Positions 1-7,063 of a stretch of DNA of 10,274 nucleotides are shown here, piece after piece; within the stretch, counting starts at the first letter, position 1; every line of letters starts with the position of its first letter. The stretch spans positions 1 through 10,274 of the forward strand of contig CAZLHQ010000120.1 of assembly GCA_964559355.1 (NCBI GenBank), written 5' to 3'. Under the pieces are notes generated by a model, which ran no database searches, was not told the DNA's origin, and was given only the letters and a program-made list of their open reading frames with translations. Both the position numbers and the translations under genes were made by a program. The stretch is from JAEUMD01 sp964559355 (GTDB taxonomy: Bacteria > Pseudomonadota > Alphaproteobacteria > Rhizobiales > Hyphomicrobiaceae).

Positions 1-2129
1 TCGACGACGCCACCATCGCCACCGCGCTGCTGCACGACGTCATCGAGGATACCGACACCACGCGCGCCGAAATCGACCAGCTGTTTGGCGCCGAGATCGG
101 TGCGCTGGTCGAGGGCCTCACCAAGATCAAGAAGCTCGACCTCATAACCAAGGAGGCGCAGCAGGCGGAAAACTTCCGCAAGCTCTTGATTGCGATTTCC
201 AGCGACATCCGCGTGCTGCTGGTAAAGCTCGCCGATCGCCTGCACAACATGCGCACGCTCGAGCACAAAAAGCCTGCAAGCCGCGAGCGCACCTCGCGCG
301 AGACGCTCGACATCTACGCGCCGCTGGCCGGCCTGATGGGCATGCAGGCGATGCGCGACGAGCTCGAGGACCACGCCTTCCGTTGGCTGCACCCGGAGGC
401 CTATGTGGCCGTCGTCGGCAAGCTCGACGATTTGCGCCGGCGCAATCAGAACCTCGTCGAGGATATTCGCCAGGCGATCAGCGCCAAGCTCAGCGAGGCC
501 GGCGTTCGCGCCGAGGTCGCCGGACGCGAGAAGAAGCCCTATGCCATCTGGCGCAAGATGGAGAATAAGCAGATCAGTCTGGAGCAGCTCTCCGATATCT
601 ACGGATTTCGCGTCGTGGTCGACAACGTCGAGGACTGCTACCGGGTGCTCGGCATCGTCCACCGCACCTGGCAGATGGTGCCGGGCCGCTTCAAGGACTA
701 CATCTCCGTTCCCAAGCGCAACAACTACCGCTCGCTGCATACGACGCTGATCGGTCCCCGGGCCCAGCGTGTCGAACTGCAGATCAGAACGCGCGAGATG
801 CACGAGGTTGCCGAGTTCGGCGTTGCAGCCCACGCGCTCTACAAGAATGGCGGCATGTTGCAGCCGCCAACGCCGGCCGCTGCGGTAGCGGCAGGGGCAA
901 ACGATGTGGCGGCCGAGCCTGCCGTCAGCGCCGCCAACGGTGCAGCGAACGTCGACGCGGCGGACAATCCCTACTTCCATCTGCGCCAGCTCGTCGGCAC
1001 CTTGCTCGAAGGTTCCAACTCCGAGGAGTTTCTCGAGCACACCAAGCTCGAGCTGTTTCACGATCAGGTCTTCTGCTTCACCCCGAAAGGCCGCCTGATC
1101 GCATTGCCGCGCGGCGCCACCGCGCTCGACTTCGCCTATGCGGTGCACACCGATATCGGCAACACCGCCGTCAGCGCCTACATCAACGGCCGCCGATCGC
1201 CGATAGATACGCGCCTTCGCAACGGCGACGAGGTGCAGATCCTCACCTCGAAGACGCACCGGCCACCGTCGGCGTGGGAAGGCTTCGTCGTCACGGGGCG
1301 CGCGAGAAGCTCGATCCGCCGCATCGCACGCGATGCCGTGCGCCAGCAATATTCCGAGCTTGGCAGGCGGCTGTTGGCGGCGGCATTCGAGCGCGCCGGG
1401 GTGAGCTACAGCGACGAGAAGGTCCGCCGCGTGCTGTCGCGGCTCAATCAGAAATCGCTCGAGGATCTGTTCGCAGCGATTGCCCGCAACGAGGTGGCGA
1501 TCAACACGGTCGTCAAGGCCGTGGCGCCGGAGGCCACGCTGCCCGAGCCGGTGGTCAGCGCGCGGCGGCCGCGCAATCGCTATGACACCGTGCAAAGCCA
1601 GGATGGATGGTTCAACCTGTCGAAGGTGATGAGCCTCAAATTCAAGCTCGGCAACGCGGCTGCGGGCGAAACCGGCGCAAAGGCGGGCGGCATTCCGGTG
1701 CGCGGGCTGCGCTCGGACATACCGGTGGTTTATGAGGAGGGCGGCGCGGTGCCCGGCGATCGCATCATCGGCGTGCTGACCCCGAGCGAGGGCATTCGTA
1801 TATTCCAGATCCACTCCCCGCGCCTGCAAGAATACGAGCACGAGAACTGGATCGACGTGACGTGGGATCTCGATCCGGAATCGCCGGTGCGCTTTCCAGC
1901 CCATATCGTCATAACGGCGTTGAATGAGCCAGGATCGCTGGCCGAGATCGCGCACGTCATCGGTGAGGCGGACGGCAACATCGACAACGTCAAGATGATG
2001 CAACGTGGCGCTGACTTTACCGAGTTGAAGATCGACCTGGAAGTTTGGGACCTGGCGCATTTGAACCAGATCCTGGCCGGTTTGCGCACCAAGGCCGTGG
2101 TCAACAAGGTCGAGCGTGTGTTCGAATGA
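1..2129 (+). CDS. rel: Bifunctional (p)ppGpp synthetase/hydrolase, Rel/SpoT family (5' end missing)
   Basis: This stringent-response enzyme makes (p)ppGpp from ATP and GTP/GDP and hydrolyses it. The first complete codon is at base 3, so the N-terminus, perhaps 40-60 residues, lies outside the window. Seen in order: the HD hydrolase domain with HDVIEDT (33-53) and DRLHN (234-248); the synthetase domain with RFKD (687-698), YRSLHT (726-743) and VELQIRT; a TGS domain from about 1071; and a C-terminal ACT domain from about 1890. An RxKD rather than ExDD synthetase motif, together with intact HD residues, is the family signature of bifunctional Rel/SpoT enzymes rather than RelA. Odd points: an Ala-rich linker at about 855-965 between the synthetase and TGS domains, and a conserved-cysteine region (about 1731-1840) that has no cysteines although it keeps VPGD. 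The TTG at 186 is an internal leucine codon, not a start. Family assignment is very secure. Confidence 0.97.
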   Translation, partial: DDATIATALLHDVIEDTDTTRAEIDQLFGAEIGALVEGLTKIKKLDLITKEAQQAENFRKLLIAISSDIRVLLVKLADRLHNMRTLEHKKPASRERTSRETLDIYAPLAGLMGMQAMRDELEDHAFRWLHPEAYVAVVGKLDDLRRRNQNLVEDIRQAISAKLSEAGVRAEVAGREKKPYAIWRKMENKQISLEQLSDIYGFRVVVDNVEDCYRVLGIVHRTWQMVPGRFKDYISVPKRNNYRSLHTTLIGPRAQRVELQIRTREMHEVAEFGVAAHALYKNGGMLQPPTPAAAVAAGANDVAAEPAVSAANGAANVDAADNPYFHLRQLVGTLLEGSNSEEFLEHTKLELFHDQVFCFTPKGRLIALPRGATALDFAYAVHTDIGNTAVSAYINGRRSPIDTRLRNGDEVQILTSKTHRPPSAWEGFVVTGRARSSIRRIARDAVRQQYSELGRRLLAAAFERAGVSYSDEKVRRVLSRLNQKSLEDLFAAIARNEVAINTVVKAVAPEATLPEPVVSARRPRNRYDTVQSQDGWFNLSKVMSLKFKLGNAAAGETGAKAGGIPVRGLRSDIPVVYEEGGAVPGDRIIGVLTPSEGIRIFQIHSPRLQEYEHENWIDVTWDLDPESPVRFPAHIVITALNEPGSLAEIAHVIGEADGNIDNVKMMQRGADFTELKIDLEVWDLAHLNQILAGLRTKAVVNKVERVFE

Positions 2130-2130
2130 C

Positions 2131-2145
2131 GCGCAACGATTGCGC
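2131..2145 (+). other. Small perfect hairpin just after rel stop
   Basis: GCGCAA and TTGCGC form a 6-bp inverted repeat with a CGA loop, beginning two bases after the rel stop codon. No T-tract follows (CCTGTTCC), so it is at best a weak or factor-assisted 3' end for rel mRNA. The rest of the 290-base gap up to 2419 contains no convincing promoter or gene. The nearest promoter-like match, TTCTGT-16-CATAAG at 2289-2316, is too poor to call. Confidence 0.25.
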
Positions 2146-2419
2146 CCTGTTCCGCGCCGCTAACCCCATCAAAAACAGTGCGCGGTATCTCGGAGGCCTG
2201 CTGGCATTTTAACATTAAGACAACAGTGCCGAAGATTAGCGCCCCGCGTTGCCGTGAGGCGATAGGCGGCAGGGCAAAGGGCCGCATATTCTGTTTATTC
2301 GAGATTCGGCCATAAGGGTCGGTGCGCGTCAGTCGGCGGCTGGCGATGTTACACCCACTGGCGAGCAGGCAGCAGTTTGCATCTGCCCGCGTGGGCATGA
2401 GTTCGCGACGAGAGAGACG

Positions 2420-3004
2420 ATGCTATTCAAGCGGCGGCAGCCGGCAGGATTTGGCGAGAAGGTGCGCGTCTGGCTATGGCCGAGGCGCAGCTGGTCGCGC
2501 TCGCTGCGCTATGTGCTGGCTCGCATCGTCCGGCTGAGGGCCAACGCCCACTCCCTGGCACTGGGCTGCGCGGCCGGCGTCTTCGTCTCCTGCACGCCGC
2601 TGATCGGTGGCCAGATCGTGCTGGCGGCGATGCTGGCGTTGACGCTGCGGGCCAGCGTGCCGGCGGCGATGCTCGCAACCTGCTTCGGCAACCCGCTGAG
2701 CTGGCCGTTGATCTGGCCGGCCACGTATCTGGCCGGCGCACACATGCTGGGCGGCGCGGTGAACGTGAGCGCTGCCGAGCTGATGGCGCGCATCGAGCTG
2801 TTGCGCTCGGCGCTGGATAGCCAATCGCCCGAACTCATCGCCGCGGCTTCGGCGTTCGCGGCACCGGTGCTGTTAGCAATGCTCGCCGGTAGTCTGCCGA
2901 TAGGTCTCGCAGCGGGCGTGGCGATCTATTATATGATGCGGACTGCGGCGCGGACCGCGCAGTCTCGGCGCCGTTTGGCGGGGCTAGAGGCCGCGGCTGG
3001 TTGA
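2420..3004 (+). CDS. DUF2062 domain integral membrane protein
   Basis: A 194-residue membrane protein of the DUF2062 family, whose biochemical role is not known to me. A basic N-terminus (residues 1-40, with RSLRY and RIVRLRA) precedes the family core: ALGCAAGVFVSCTPLIGG at about 47-64, then a hydrophobic stretch to about 76, then GNPLSWPLIW at 90-99 and a further hydrophobic segment. A C-terminal membrane segment lies at about 148-170, followed by an Arg-rich tail. The NP-x-x-P-x-I-W and TP-x-x-GG motifs are what identify the family. The ATG at 2420 is preceded by a purine-rich GAGAGA at 2412-2417, a plausible ribosome binding site. PdxJ starts 42 bases downstream on the same strand, so the two are probably co-transcribed, as is common for this family in alphaproteobacteria. 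Co-location alone does not show a role in vitamin B6 synthesis. Confidence 0.88.
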   Translation: MLFKRRQPAGFGEKVRVWLWPRRSWSRSLRYVLARIVRLRANAHSLALGCAAGVFVSCTPLIGGQIVLAAMLALTLRASVPAAMLATCFGNPLSWPLIWPATYLAGAHMLGGAVNVSAAELMARIELLRSALDSQSPELIAAASAFAAPVLLAMLAGSLPIGLAAGVAIYYMMRTAARTAQSRRRLAGLEAAAG

Positions 3005-3046
3005 TTGCGCTGCCCGGCAACAACGAGCGAAACTGGCCAAATTCCC

Positions 3047-3868
3047 ATGACTCAAGGTTCGCGGGCGCGTGCGCTACGCCTCGGTGTCAACATCGATCAT
3101 GTTGCAACCATCCGCAATGCGCGTGGTGGCCGCCATCCCGATCCCTTGCGCGCGGCGCATCTGGCGGTCGCGGCTGGCGCCGACGGCATCACGGCACATC
3201 TGCGCGAGGATCGTCGGCACATTTCGGATGTCGACATCGCCCGCCTGAAGCAAGAGCTGACGCGGCCACTCAATCTGGAAATGGCGGCAACCGAGGAGAT
3301 GCTGGCCATCGCGGTGCGCCATCTGCCGAACGCCTGCTGTCTGGTGCCCGAGCGGCGCGAGGAGCGCACCACGGAAGGCGGTCTCGATGTGGCCGGTGGT
3401 GGCAAGCTGCTCGCTCGGGTGGTCGCCTCGCTCAAGAAGGCGGGCATCCGGGTCTCGCTGTTTGTCGAACCGAACGTCAAGGTGGTTGCCGCGTCGGCGG
3501 CAATCGGCGCCGACATCGTCGAATTGCACACGGGGCGCTATTGCGAGCTGGCTCTGGACGGCAACTCCAAGGGCCTCGCCGCCGAGGTCGAGCGCCTCGC
3601 GCATGCCGCTCAGGCTGCCGACGAAGCGGGTCTGGAAGTACACGCCGGACACGGCCTCACCTACAACACGGTTGCCGCGGTGGCGCGGATGCCGCAAATC
3701 GTCGAACTCAACATCGGCCATTTCCTGATCGGCGAGGCAATCTTCGGAGGGTTGAACCAGGCCGTGGCGCACATGCGCAAGTTGATGGACGACGCGCGCC
3801 AGGAGGTTCCGGCGCCCGCCGCACCTGCCGCCAGGCCACAGCGCGGAACCGGCAAGGCGCGGCGATGA
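3047..3868 (+). CDS. pdxJ: Pyridoxine 5'-phosphate synthase PdxJ
   Basis: PdxJ catalyses the last ring-closing step of DXP-dependent vitamin B6 synthesis, joining 1-deoxy-D-xylulose 5-phosphate and 3-amino-2-oxopropyl phosphate into pyridoxine 5'-phosphate in the cytosol. The 273-residue product shows the TIM-barrel family motifs: LGVNIDHVATIRNARGG (12-28), GADGITAHLREDRRHI (43-58), LNLEMAATEEM (74-84), CCLVPE, TTEGGLDVAG, ELHTG, HAGHGLTYN and ELNIGHFLIGEAIFGGL. The ATG at 3047 puts the first motif about 11 residues in, as expected. An in-frame TTG at 3005 would add 14 unlike residues and is less likely. There is no strong ribosome binding site before 3047, so coupling to the upstream gene is possible. 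A Pro/Ala/Arg-rich tail of about 22 residues extends past the normal end at the LMDDAR helix. The stop overlaps the acpS start (ATGA). Confidence 0.96.
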   Translation: MTQGSRARALRLGVNIDHVATIRNARGGRHPDPLRAAHLAVAAGADGITAHLREDRRHISDVDIARLKQELTRPLNLEMAATEEMLAIAVRHLPNACCLVPERREERTTEGGLDVAGGGKLLARVVASLKKAGIRVSLFVEPNVKVVAASAAIGADIVELHTGRYCELALDGNSKGLAAEVERLAHAAQAADEAGLEVHAGHGLTYNTVAAVARMPQIVELNIGHFLIGEAIFGGLNQAVAHMRKLMDDARQEVPAPAAPAARPQRGTGKARR

Positions 3869-4281
3869 TTATCGGCCTCGGCAACGATCTGATCGACATC
3901 CGCCGTATCGAGCGGACGCTGGAACGCTTTGGCGAGCAGTTCATCGAGCGCATCTTCACGCCCGTCGAACGCGCCCGTTCCGAGCGCAGTCAGGTCTTGC
4001 GCGCCGCCTCGTATGCCAAGAGGTTTGCGGCCAAGGAGGCGTGCTCCAAGGCGCTGGGGACCGGTTTGCGGCAGGGCGTGTTCTGGCGCGACATGGGCGT
4101 CGTCAACCTGCCTTCGGGACGACCCACCCTGGAGCTGACCGGAGGGGCGCTGACAAGGCTTGCGAACCTGCTGCCCGACGGCCATCAGGCACGTATCGAC
4201 TTAACGCTTACGGACGATTTTCCGTTGGCCCAGGCCATCGTCATCATTTCGGCGCTGCCAACCAAGGCCGACCCGCGCTGA
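3865..4281 (+). CDS. acpS: Holo-[acyl-carrier-protein] synthase AcpS
   Basis: AcpS transfers the 4'-phosphopantetheine arm of CoA to a serine of acyl carrier protein, activating it for fatty acid synthesis. The 138-residue product has the two diagnostic motifs: GLGNDLIDIRRIE at 4-16, where Asp8 is the expected metal ligand, and RFAAKEACSKALGTG at 53-67, where Glu58 is the second expected ligand. FTPVE (31-35) and the C-terminal LTLTDDFPLAQAIVI also match the family. The ATG start overlaps the pdxJ stop by four bases (ATGA), which implies translational coupling. This frame stays open far upstream, but that part is only the shadow of pdxJ. Pairing of pdxJ and acpS is conserved widely in proteobacteria, although their pathways are distinct. 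Confidence 0.95.
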   Translation: MIIGLGNDLIDIRRIERTLERFGEQFIERIFTPVERARSERSQVLRAASYAKRFAAKEACSKALGTGLRQGVFWRDMGVVNLPSGRPTLELTGGALTRLANLLPDGHQARIDLTLTDDFPLAQAIVIISALPTKADPR

Positions 4282-4359
4282 GCTGATTGCGGCGCTGCGC
4301 CATCGCCACGCGCAAATGCCACCCGCCTGGGGCAATTCGCCGTCGCAGTGGCCTGCGAA

Positions 4360-4388
4360 TTGCGCTCCAAGGCCGAACTCGCTATAGC
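4360..4388 (+). promoter_or_regulatory. Candidate sigma70-type promoter in acpS-lepB gap
   Basis: TTGCGC (4360-4365) and TATAGC (4383-4388) are separated by exactly 17 bases, the best spacing for a housekeeping promoter. Each hexamer is only a partial match (TTG of the -35, TATA of the -10). The expected start of transcription is about 4394-4396. The position, some 70 bases before an intrinsic terminator and 150 bases before lepB, suggests that it drives a short RNA or an attenuated lepB leader. Called by eye only. Confidence 0.4.
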
Positions 4389-4394
4389 GGTCGG

Positions 4395-4462
4395 GTTGAA
4401 AAATCGGCTTCTGCTTTCGGCCTGTTAGGTCCCGCCGCGATGCGGGAGGGCCGCATTTTTTT
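4395..4462 (+). ncRNA. Putative small RNA between acpS and lepB
   Basis: A transcript starting near 4395, downstream of the promoter-like element, would end at the intrinsic terminator near 4462, giving an RNA of about 68 nucleotides with no obvious open reading frame. It would have an A-rich 5' single strand (GTTGAAAAATC), a short hairpin GGCCT-gtt-AGGTC at 4419-4431 and the terminator hairpin ATGCGG-gaggg-CCGCAT. An alternative stem, TCCCGC (4430-4435) with GCGGGA (4442-4447), excludes the terminator stem, so a terminator/antiterminator switch acting on lepB is the main alternative. I do not recognise it as a named RNA family. Both boundaries are inferred. Confidence 0.35.
4440..4462 (+). 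terminator. Intrinsic (Rho-independent) terminator
   Basis: A perfect 6-bp stem ATGCGG/CCGCAT (4440-4445 with 4451-4456), with a GAGGG loop, runs straight into a tract of seven T (4456-4462). This is the cleanest terminator in the window. It lies about 160 bases after the acpS stop, which is far for a simple operon terminator, and about 75 bases before lepB. It should separate the pdxJ-acpS and lepB-rnc-era transcripts unless it is relieved. Confidence 0.75.
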
Positions 4463-4535
4463 GGGTGCCGCGCCGGGCATGGCAGGAAGCTGGCGCCGCG
4501 CGTCGGGCCGGGCACAATAGGGAACGAGCGCGAAG

Positions 4536-5294
4536 ATGGCGGCACATCGTATGAGCGAGAGCAATTGGTGGGAGACGATCAAGATCGTCATCCAGGCGCT
4601 GCTGATCGCCATGGTCGTGCGCGTGTTCTTCTATCAGCCATTCAACATCCCGTCGGGCTCGATGAAGTCGACGCTGCTGGTTGGCGACTACCTGTTCGTC
4701 TCCAAGCTGTCCTACGGCTATTCGAAATATTCCTTCACATCGAGCATCGATCTGTTCAACGGCCGCATCTTCGCAAGCGAGCCCAAGCGCGGCGATGTCA
4801 TCGTCTTCAAGCTGCCGCGTGACAACGCCACCGACTACATCAAGCGCCTCGTAGGATTGCCGGGTGATGAGATCGCCGTGCGTGGCGGCGTGCTGTTCAT
4901 CAACGGCAAGGAAGTGCCGCGCGTGGCTGACGGTGAGTTCGAGACGCGCGAGGATGGCGGCCCGCCGCGACGCATCAAGCGCTACCGGGAAACGCTGCCC
5001 AACGGCGTCAGCTACACCGTGCTCGACAGCGAGCCGAATGGGCCGTTCGATAACACGAGCGTGTTCAAGGTTCCGCCCGGCCATTACTTCATGATGGGTG
5101 ACAACCGCGACAATTCCACCGACAGCCGCGCGCAGTGGGGAGTCGGCTACGTGCCGTTCGAGAATCTGATCGGACGCGCCGAGATCATCTTCTTTTCCGC
5201 CGCCGTCGACGAACCTGGCGCGTTTGCCTGGACGAGCCCGTGGACGTGGCCGTTCGATATCCGCTGGAGCCGCTTCTTCACCTTGGTGCGTTGA
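4536..5294 (+). CDS. lepB: Signal peptidase I LepB
   Basis: Inner-membrane serine protease that removes signal peptides from proteins exported by Sec or Tat. The 252-residue product has a single clear N-terminal membrane anchor (about residues 15-33), followed by the S26 family boxes: FNIPSGSMKSTL with the predicted catalytic serine at 42, YIKRLVGLPGD with the predicted general-base lysine at 103, and the MGDNRDNSTDSR box near residue 190. The Ser-Lys dyad is therefore complete. The ATG at 4536 has an AGGGA 12 bases upstream. An in-frame ATG at 4551 (MSESNWW) is a fair alternative. A terminator at 4440-4462 lies upstream, so lepB probably has its own promoter. CTGGCG-17-CACAAT at 4490-4518 is a weak candidate that would leave almost no leader. 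Rnc follows after 8 bases, so lepB-rnc-era is likely one operon. Confidence 0.96.
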   Translation: MAAHRMSESNWWETIKIVIQALLIAMVVRVFFYQPFNIPSGSMKSTLLVGDYLFVSKLSYGYSKYSFTSSIDLFNGRIFASEPKRGDVIVFKLPRDNATDYIKRLVGLPGDEIAVRGGVLFINGKEVPRVADGEFETREDGGPPRRIKRYRETLPNGVSYTVLDSEPNGPFDNTSVFKVPPGHYFMMGDNRDNSTDSRAQWGVGYVPFENLIGRAEIIFFSAAVDEPGAFAWTSPWTWPFDIRWSRFFTLVR

Positions 5295-5302
5295 CCGACC
5301 GC

Positions 5303-6013
5303 ATGGCCCGCAAGCCCGCAGAAATCAAAGCGCTTGAAACGGCGCTCGGCTACAAGTTCAAGAGCCGTGAGCTCGTCGAGCAGGCTTTGACACATGCCAG
5401 CGTGCGCGGCAATGCCAAGCAGCGGCCCGATAACGAGCGACTCGAATTCATCGGCGATCGCGTGCTGGCGCTGTCGATCGCGGCGTTTCTCTACGATGCG
5501 TTTCCCGCCGCCCGTGAAGGTGAGCTGGCGCGGCACTTCAACCGGCTGGTGCGTGGCGAGACCTGCGCCAAGGTTGCTCGCGCGCTCGATCTGGGGCATT
5601 GCCTGATCCTGTCGGACAGTGAGGCGGAACACGGCGGTCGCGACAAGGAAACGATATTGGCCGACGCCATGGAGGCGCTGCTGGCCGCAATCTTTCTCGA
5701 GGCCGGTTTCGAGGTGGCGCGCGACGTGGTGCTGCGGTTGTGGCAGCCCCATATCGAGGGCGCGCCGCAGGTCGTCGCCGATCCCAAATCGGCGCTGCAG
5801 GAATGGGCGCAAGGCCAAGGCTTGCCGCTGCCGGAGTATGCCGAGGATAGCCGCACCGGGCCCGATCATGCGCCGCGGTTCGTCGCCCGCGTGTCGATTG
5901 CCGGCAAACGGGCAGCGATCGGCGAGGGGGCCTCGAAACGGCAGGCAGAACAGGCCGCAGCAAGTGCTATGCTGGTGCGAGAAGGCGTGTGGAGCAAGCC
6001 AAAGCGTGACTGA
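5303..6013 (+). CDS. rnc: Ribonuclease III
   Basis: Endonuclease that cuts double-stranded RNA, including the stems that release 16S and 23S rRNA precursors. The 236-residue product has an N-terminal RNase III domain with the signature NERLEFIGDRVL (44-55, predicted catalytic Glu48 and Asp52) and the second acidic pair in ADAMEALLAAIFLEAG (Asp121, Glu124). A double-stranded-RNA-binding domain follows from about residue 160 (DPKSALQEWAQ) to GEGASKRQAEQAAA. The ATG at 5303 is 8 bases after the lepB stop, without a clear ribosome binding site. An in-frame TTG at 5291 overlapping the lepB stop would add only four residues and cannot be excluded. The longer open frame upstream lies inside lepB and is not coding. 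The last 8 bases overlap the start chosen for era. Confidence 0.96.
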   Translation: MARKPAEIKALETALGYKFKSRELVEQALTHASVRGNAKQRPDNERLEFIGDRVLALSIAAFLYDAFPAAREGELARHFNRLVRGETCAKVARALDLGHCLILSDSEAEHGGRDKETILADAMEALLAAIFLEAGFEVARDVVLRLWQPHIEGAPQVVADPKSALQEWAQGQGLPLPEYAEDSRTGPDHAPRFVARVSIAGKRAAIGEGASKRQAEQAAASAMLVREGVWSKPKRD

Positions 6014-6983
6014 GGATAAAAAGACGGATGCGCAGGCAGCGATGCCTCAGGCGTCTGATGTCATCACCCCGATGGCCGGCGGCGATGGGCGACGCTGCGG
6101 CTTCATCGCCGTGATCGGCGCCCCCAATGCCGGCAAGTCGACGCTCGTCAACCGCCTGGTCGGCGCCAAGGTGACGATCGTCAGCCACAAGGTGCAGACG
6201 ACGCGCGCGCCGGTGCGCGGCATCGCCATCGAAGGCTCAAGCCAGCTTGTCTTCATAGATACGCCTGGCATCTTCGATCCAAGAAAGCGCCTCGACCGGG
6301 CGATGGTGGATGCGGCATGGTCGGGTGTCGGCGATGCCGATCTCGTCGCCCTGATCGTCGACGCGCAGAAAGGTATCGACGAAGAGGTCGACAAGATCCT
6401 GGCGCGCCTCGCCACCTTCAGCGCGCCGATGCTGCTGATCTTGAACAAGGTCGATCGCGTCACCGACAAGGCACGGCTGCTGGGGCTCGCCGCTGCCATC
6501 AACGAGCGCGTCGCCTTCAAGGACACGTTCATGATCTCGGCAGAGGACGGCTCGGGCGTGGCAGACCTCAAGGCGCACCTGGCGCGCTGTGTGCCCGAGG
6601 GGCCTTGGCACTATCCCGTCGACGACATTTCCGATGCGCCGTTGCGCCAGCTTGCCGCCGAGATCACACGCGAGAAGATCTATCATTACCTGCACGACGA
6701 GCTCCCCTATGCGATCACGGTGGAAACCACGGACTGGAAGGATTTGAAGAAGAAGGGCGTGCGCATCGAGCAAACCATCTACGTCGAGCGCGACAGCCAG
6801 CGCAGCATCGTGCTGGGCAAGGACGGGCGTACCATCAAGCAGATTTCGCAGTCTTCGCGCCACGAGTTGAAGGGTATTGTCGAGCGCGAGGTTCATCTGT
6901 TCTTGTTCGTCAAGGTGCGTGATTCCTGGAAGGACGATCCGGAGCGCTATCGTGAGATGGGGCTCGAGTTCCCAAAGGATTGA
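6006..6983 (+). CDS. era: GTPase Era
   Basis: Essential GTPase that binds 16S rRNA and helps assemble the 30S subunit. GTPase motifs seen: GAPNAGKS (38-45), TTRAPVRG (65-72), DTPG (85-88), NKVD (147-150) and SAEDGSG near residue 178. The C-terminal KH RNA-binding domain includes IVLGKDGRTIKQI. GAPNAGKS in place of the enterobacterial GRPNVGKS is usual, as far as I recall, in alphaproteobacteria. I chose the GTG at 6006 because GGAG (5991-5994) lies upstream and it overlaps the rnc end, giving 325 residues. It leaves about 30 residues before the GTPase domain, more than in E. coli Era, so the in-frame ATGs at 6042 (residue 13) or 6072 (residue 23) are serious alternatives. The rnc-era pair is widely conserved and links two ribosome RNA maturation steps. 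Confidence 0.95.
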   Translation: MTEDKKTDAQAAMPQASDVITPMAGGDGRRCGFIAVIGAPNAGKSTLVNRLVGAKVTIVSHKVQTTRAPVRGIAIEGSSQLVFIDTPGIFDPRKRLDRAMVDAAWSGVGDADLVALIVDAQKGIDEEVDKILARLATFSAPMLLILNKVDRVTDKARLLGLAAAINERVAFKDTFMISAEDGSGVADLKAHLARCVPEGPWHYPVDDISDAPLRQLAAEITREKIYHYLHDELPYAITVETTDWKDLKKKGVRIEQTIYVERDSQRSIVLGKDGRTIKQISQSSRHELKGIVEREVHLFLFVKVRDSWKDDPERYREMGLEFPKD

Positions 6984-7025
6984 GCGGGCCCGGCCGGATT
7001 GCGGCGCGGCCTGCAGCCCACGATG

Positions 7026-7044
7026 TCGGGCGCGGTAGCGCCGA
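7026..7044 (+). other. Hairpin in era 3' gap, upstream of exported-protein gene
   Basis: GGCGC-GGTA-GCGCC is a perfect 5-bp stem with a tetraloop (7029-7042). It can be lengthened to seven pairs by bulging one G (TCG and CGA flanks). It ends just 6 bases before the GAGG ribosome binding site of the next gene. There is no T-tract, so it is not an intrinsic terminator. It may be an mRNA processing or stability element, or may simply reflect high GC content. Confidence 0.2.
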
Positions 7045-7063
7045 TCTGGCGAGGATATTGGCG

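Noticed and set aside
2209..2218. TTAACATTAA as a CtrA-type site
   Set aside because: CtrA boxes are TTAA-N7-TTAA; here the half sites are only two bases apart.
1730..2398. 222-codon minus-strand frame spanning the rel end and the 2130-2419 gap
   Set aside because: Most of it mirrors the rel ACT domain, and the part in the gap shows no domain or supported start.
3001..3864. Long upstream extension of the acpS frame
   Set aside because: The translation is Arg/Gly-rich shadow of pdxJ; AcpS motifs begin exactly at the ATG at 3865.
4392..4402. CGGGTTGAAAA repeated at 9794-9804, near TTGCGCTC in both places
   Set aside because: An 11-base match is expected by chance several times in 10 kb; the spacing of the surrounding elements differs.
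4399..4423. Terminator on the minus strand using the AAAAA run before CGGC
   Set aside because: Only a three-base stem (GGC/GCC) could precede the T-run, which is too weak.
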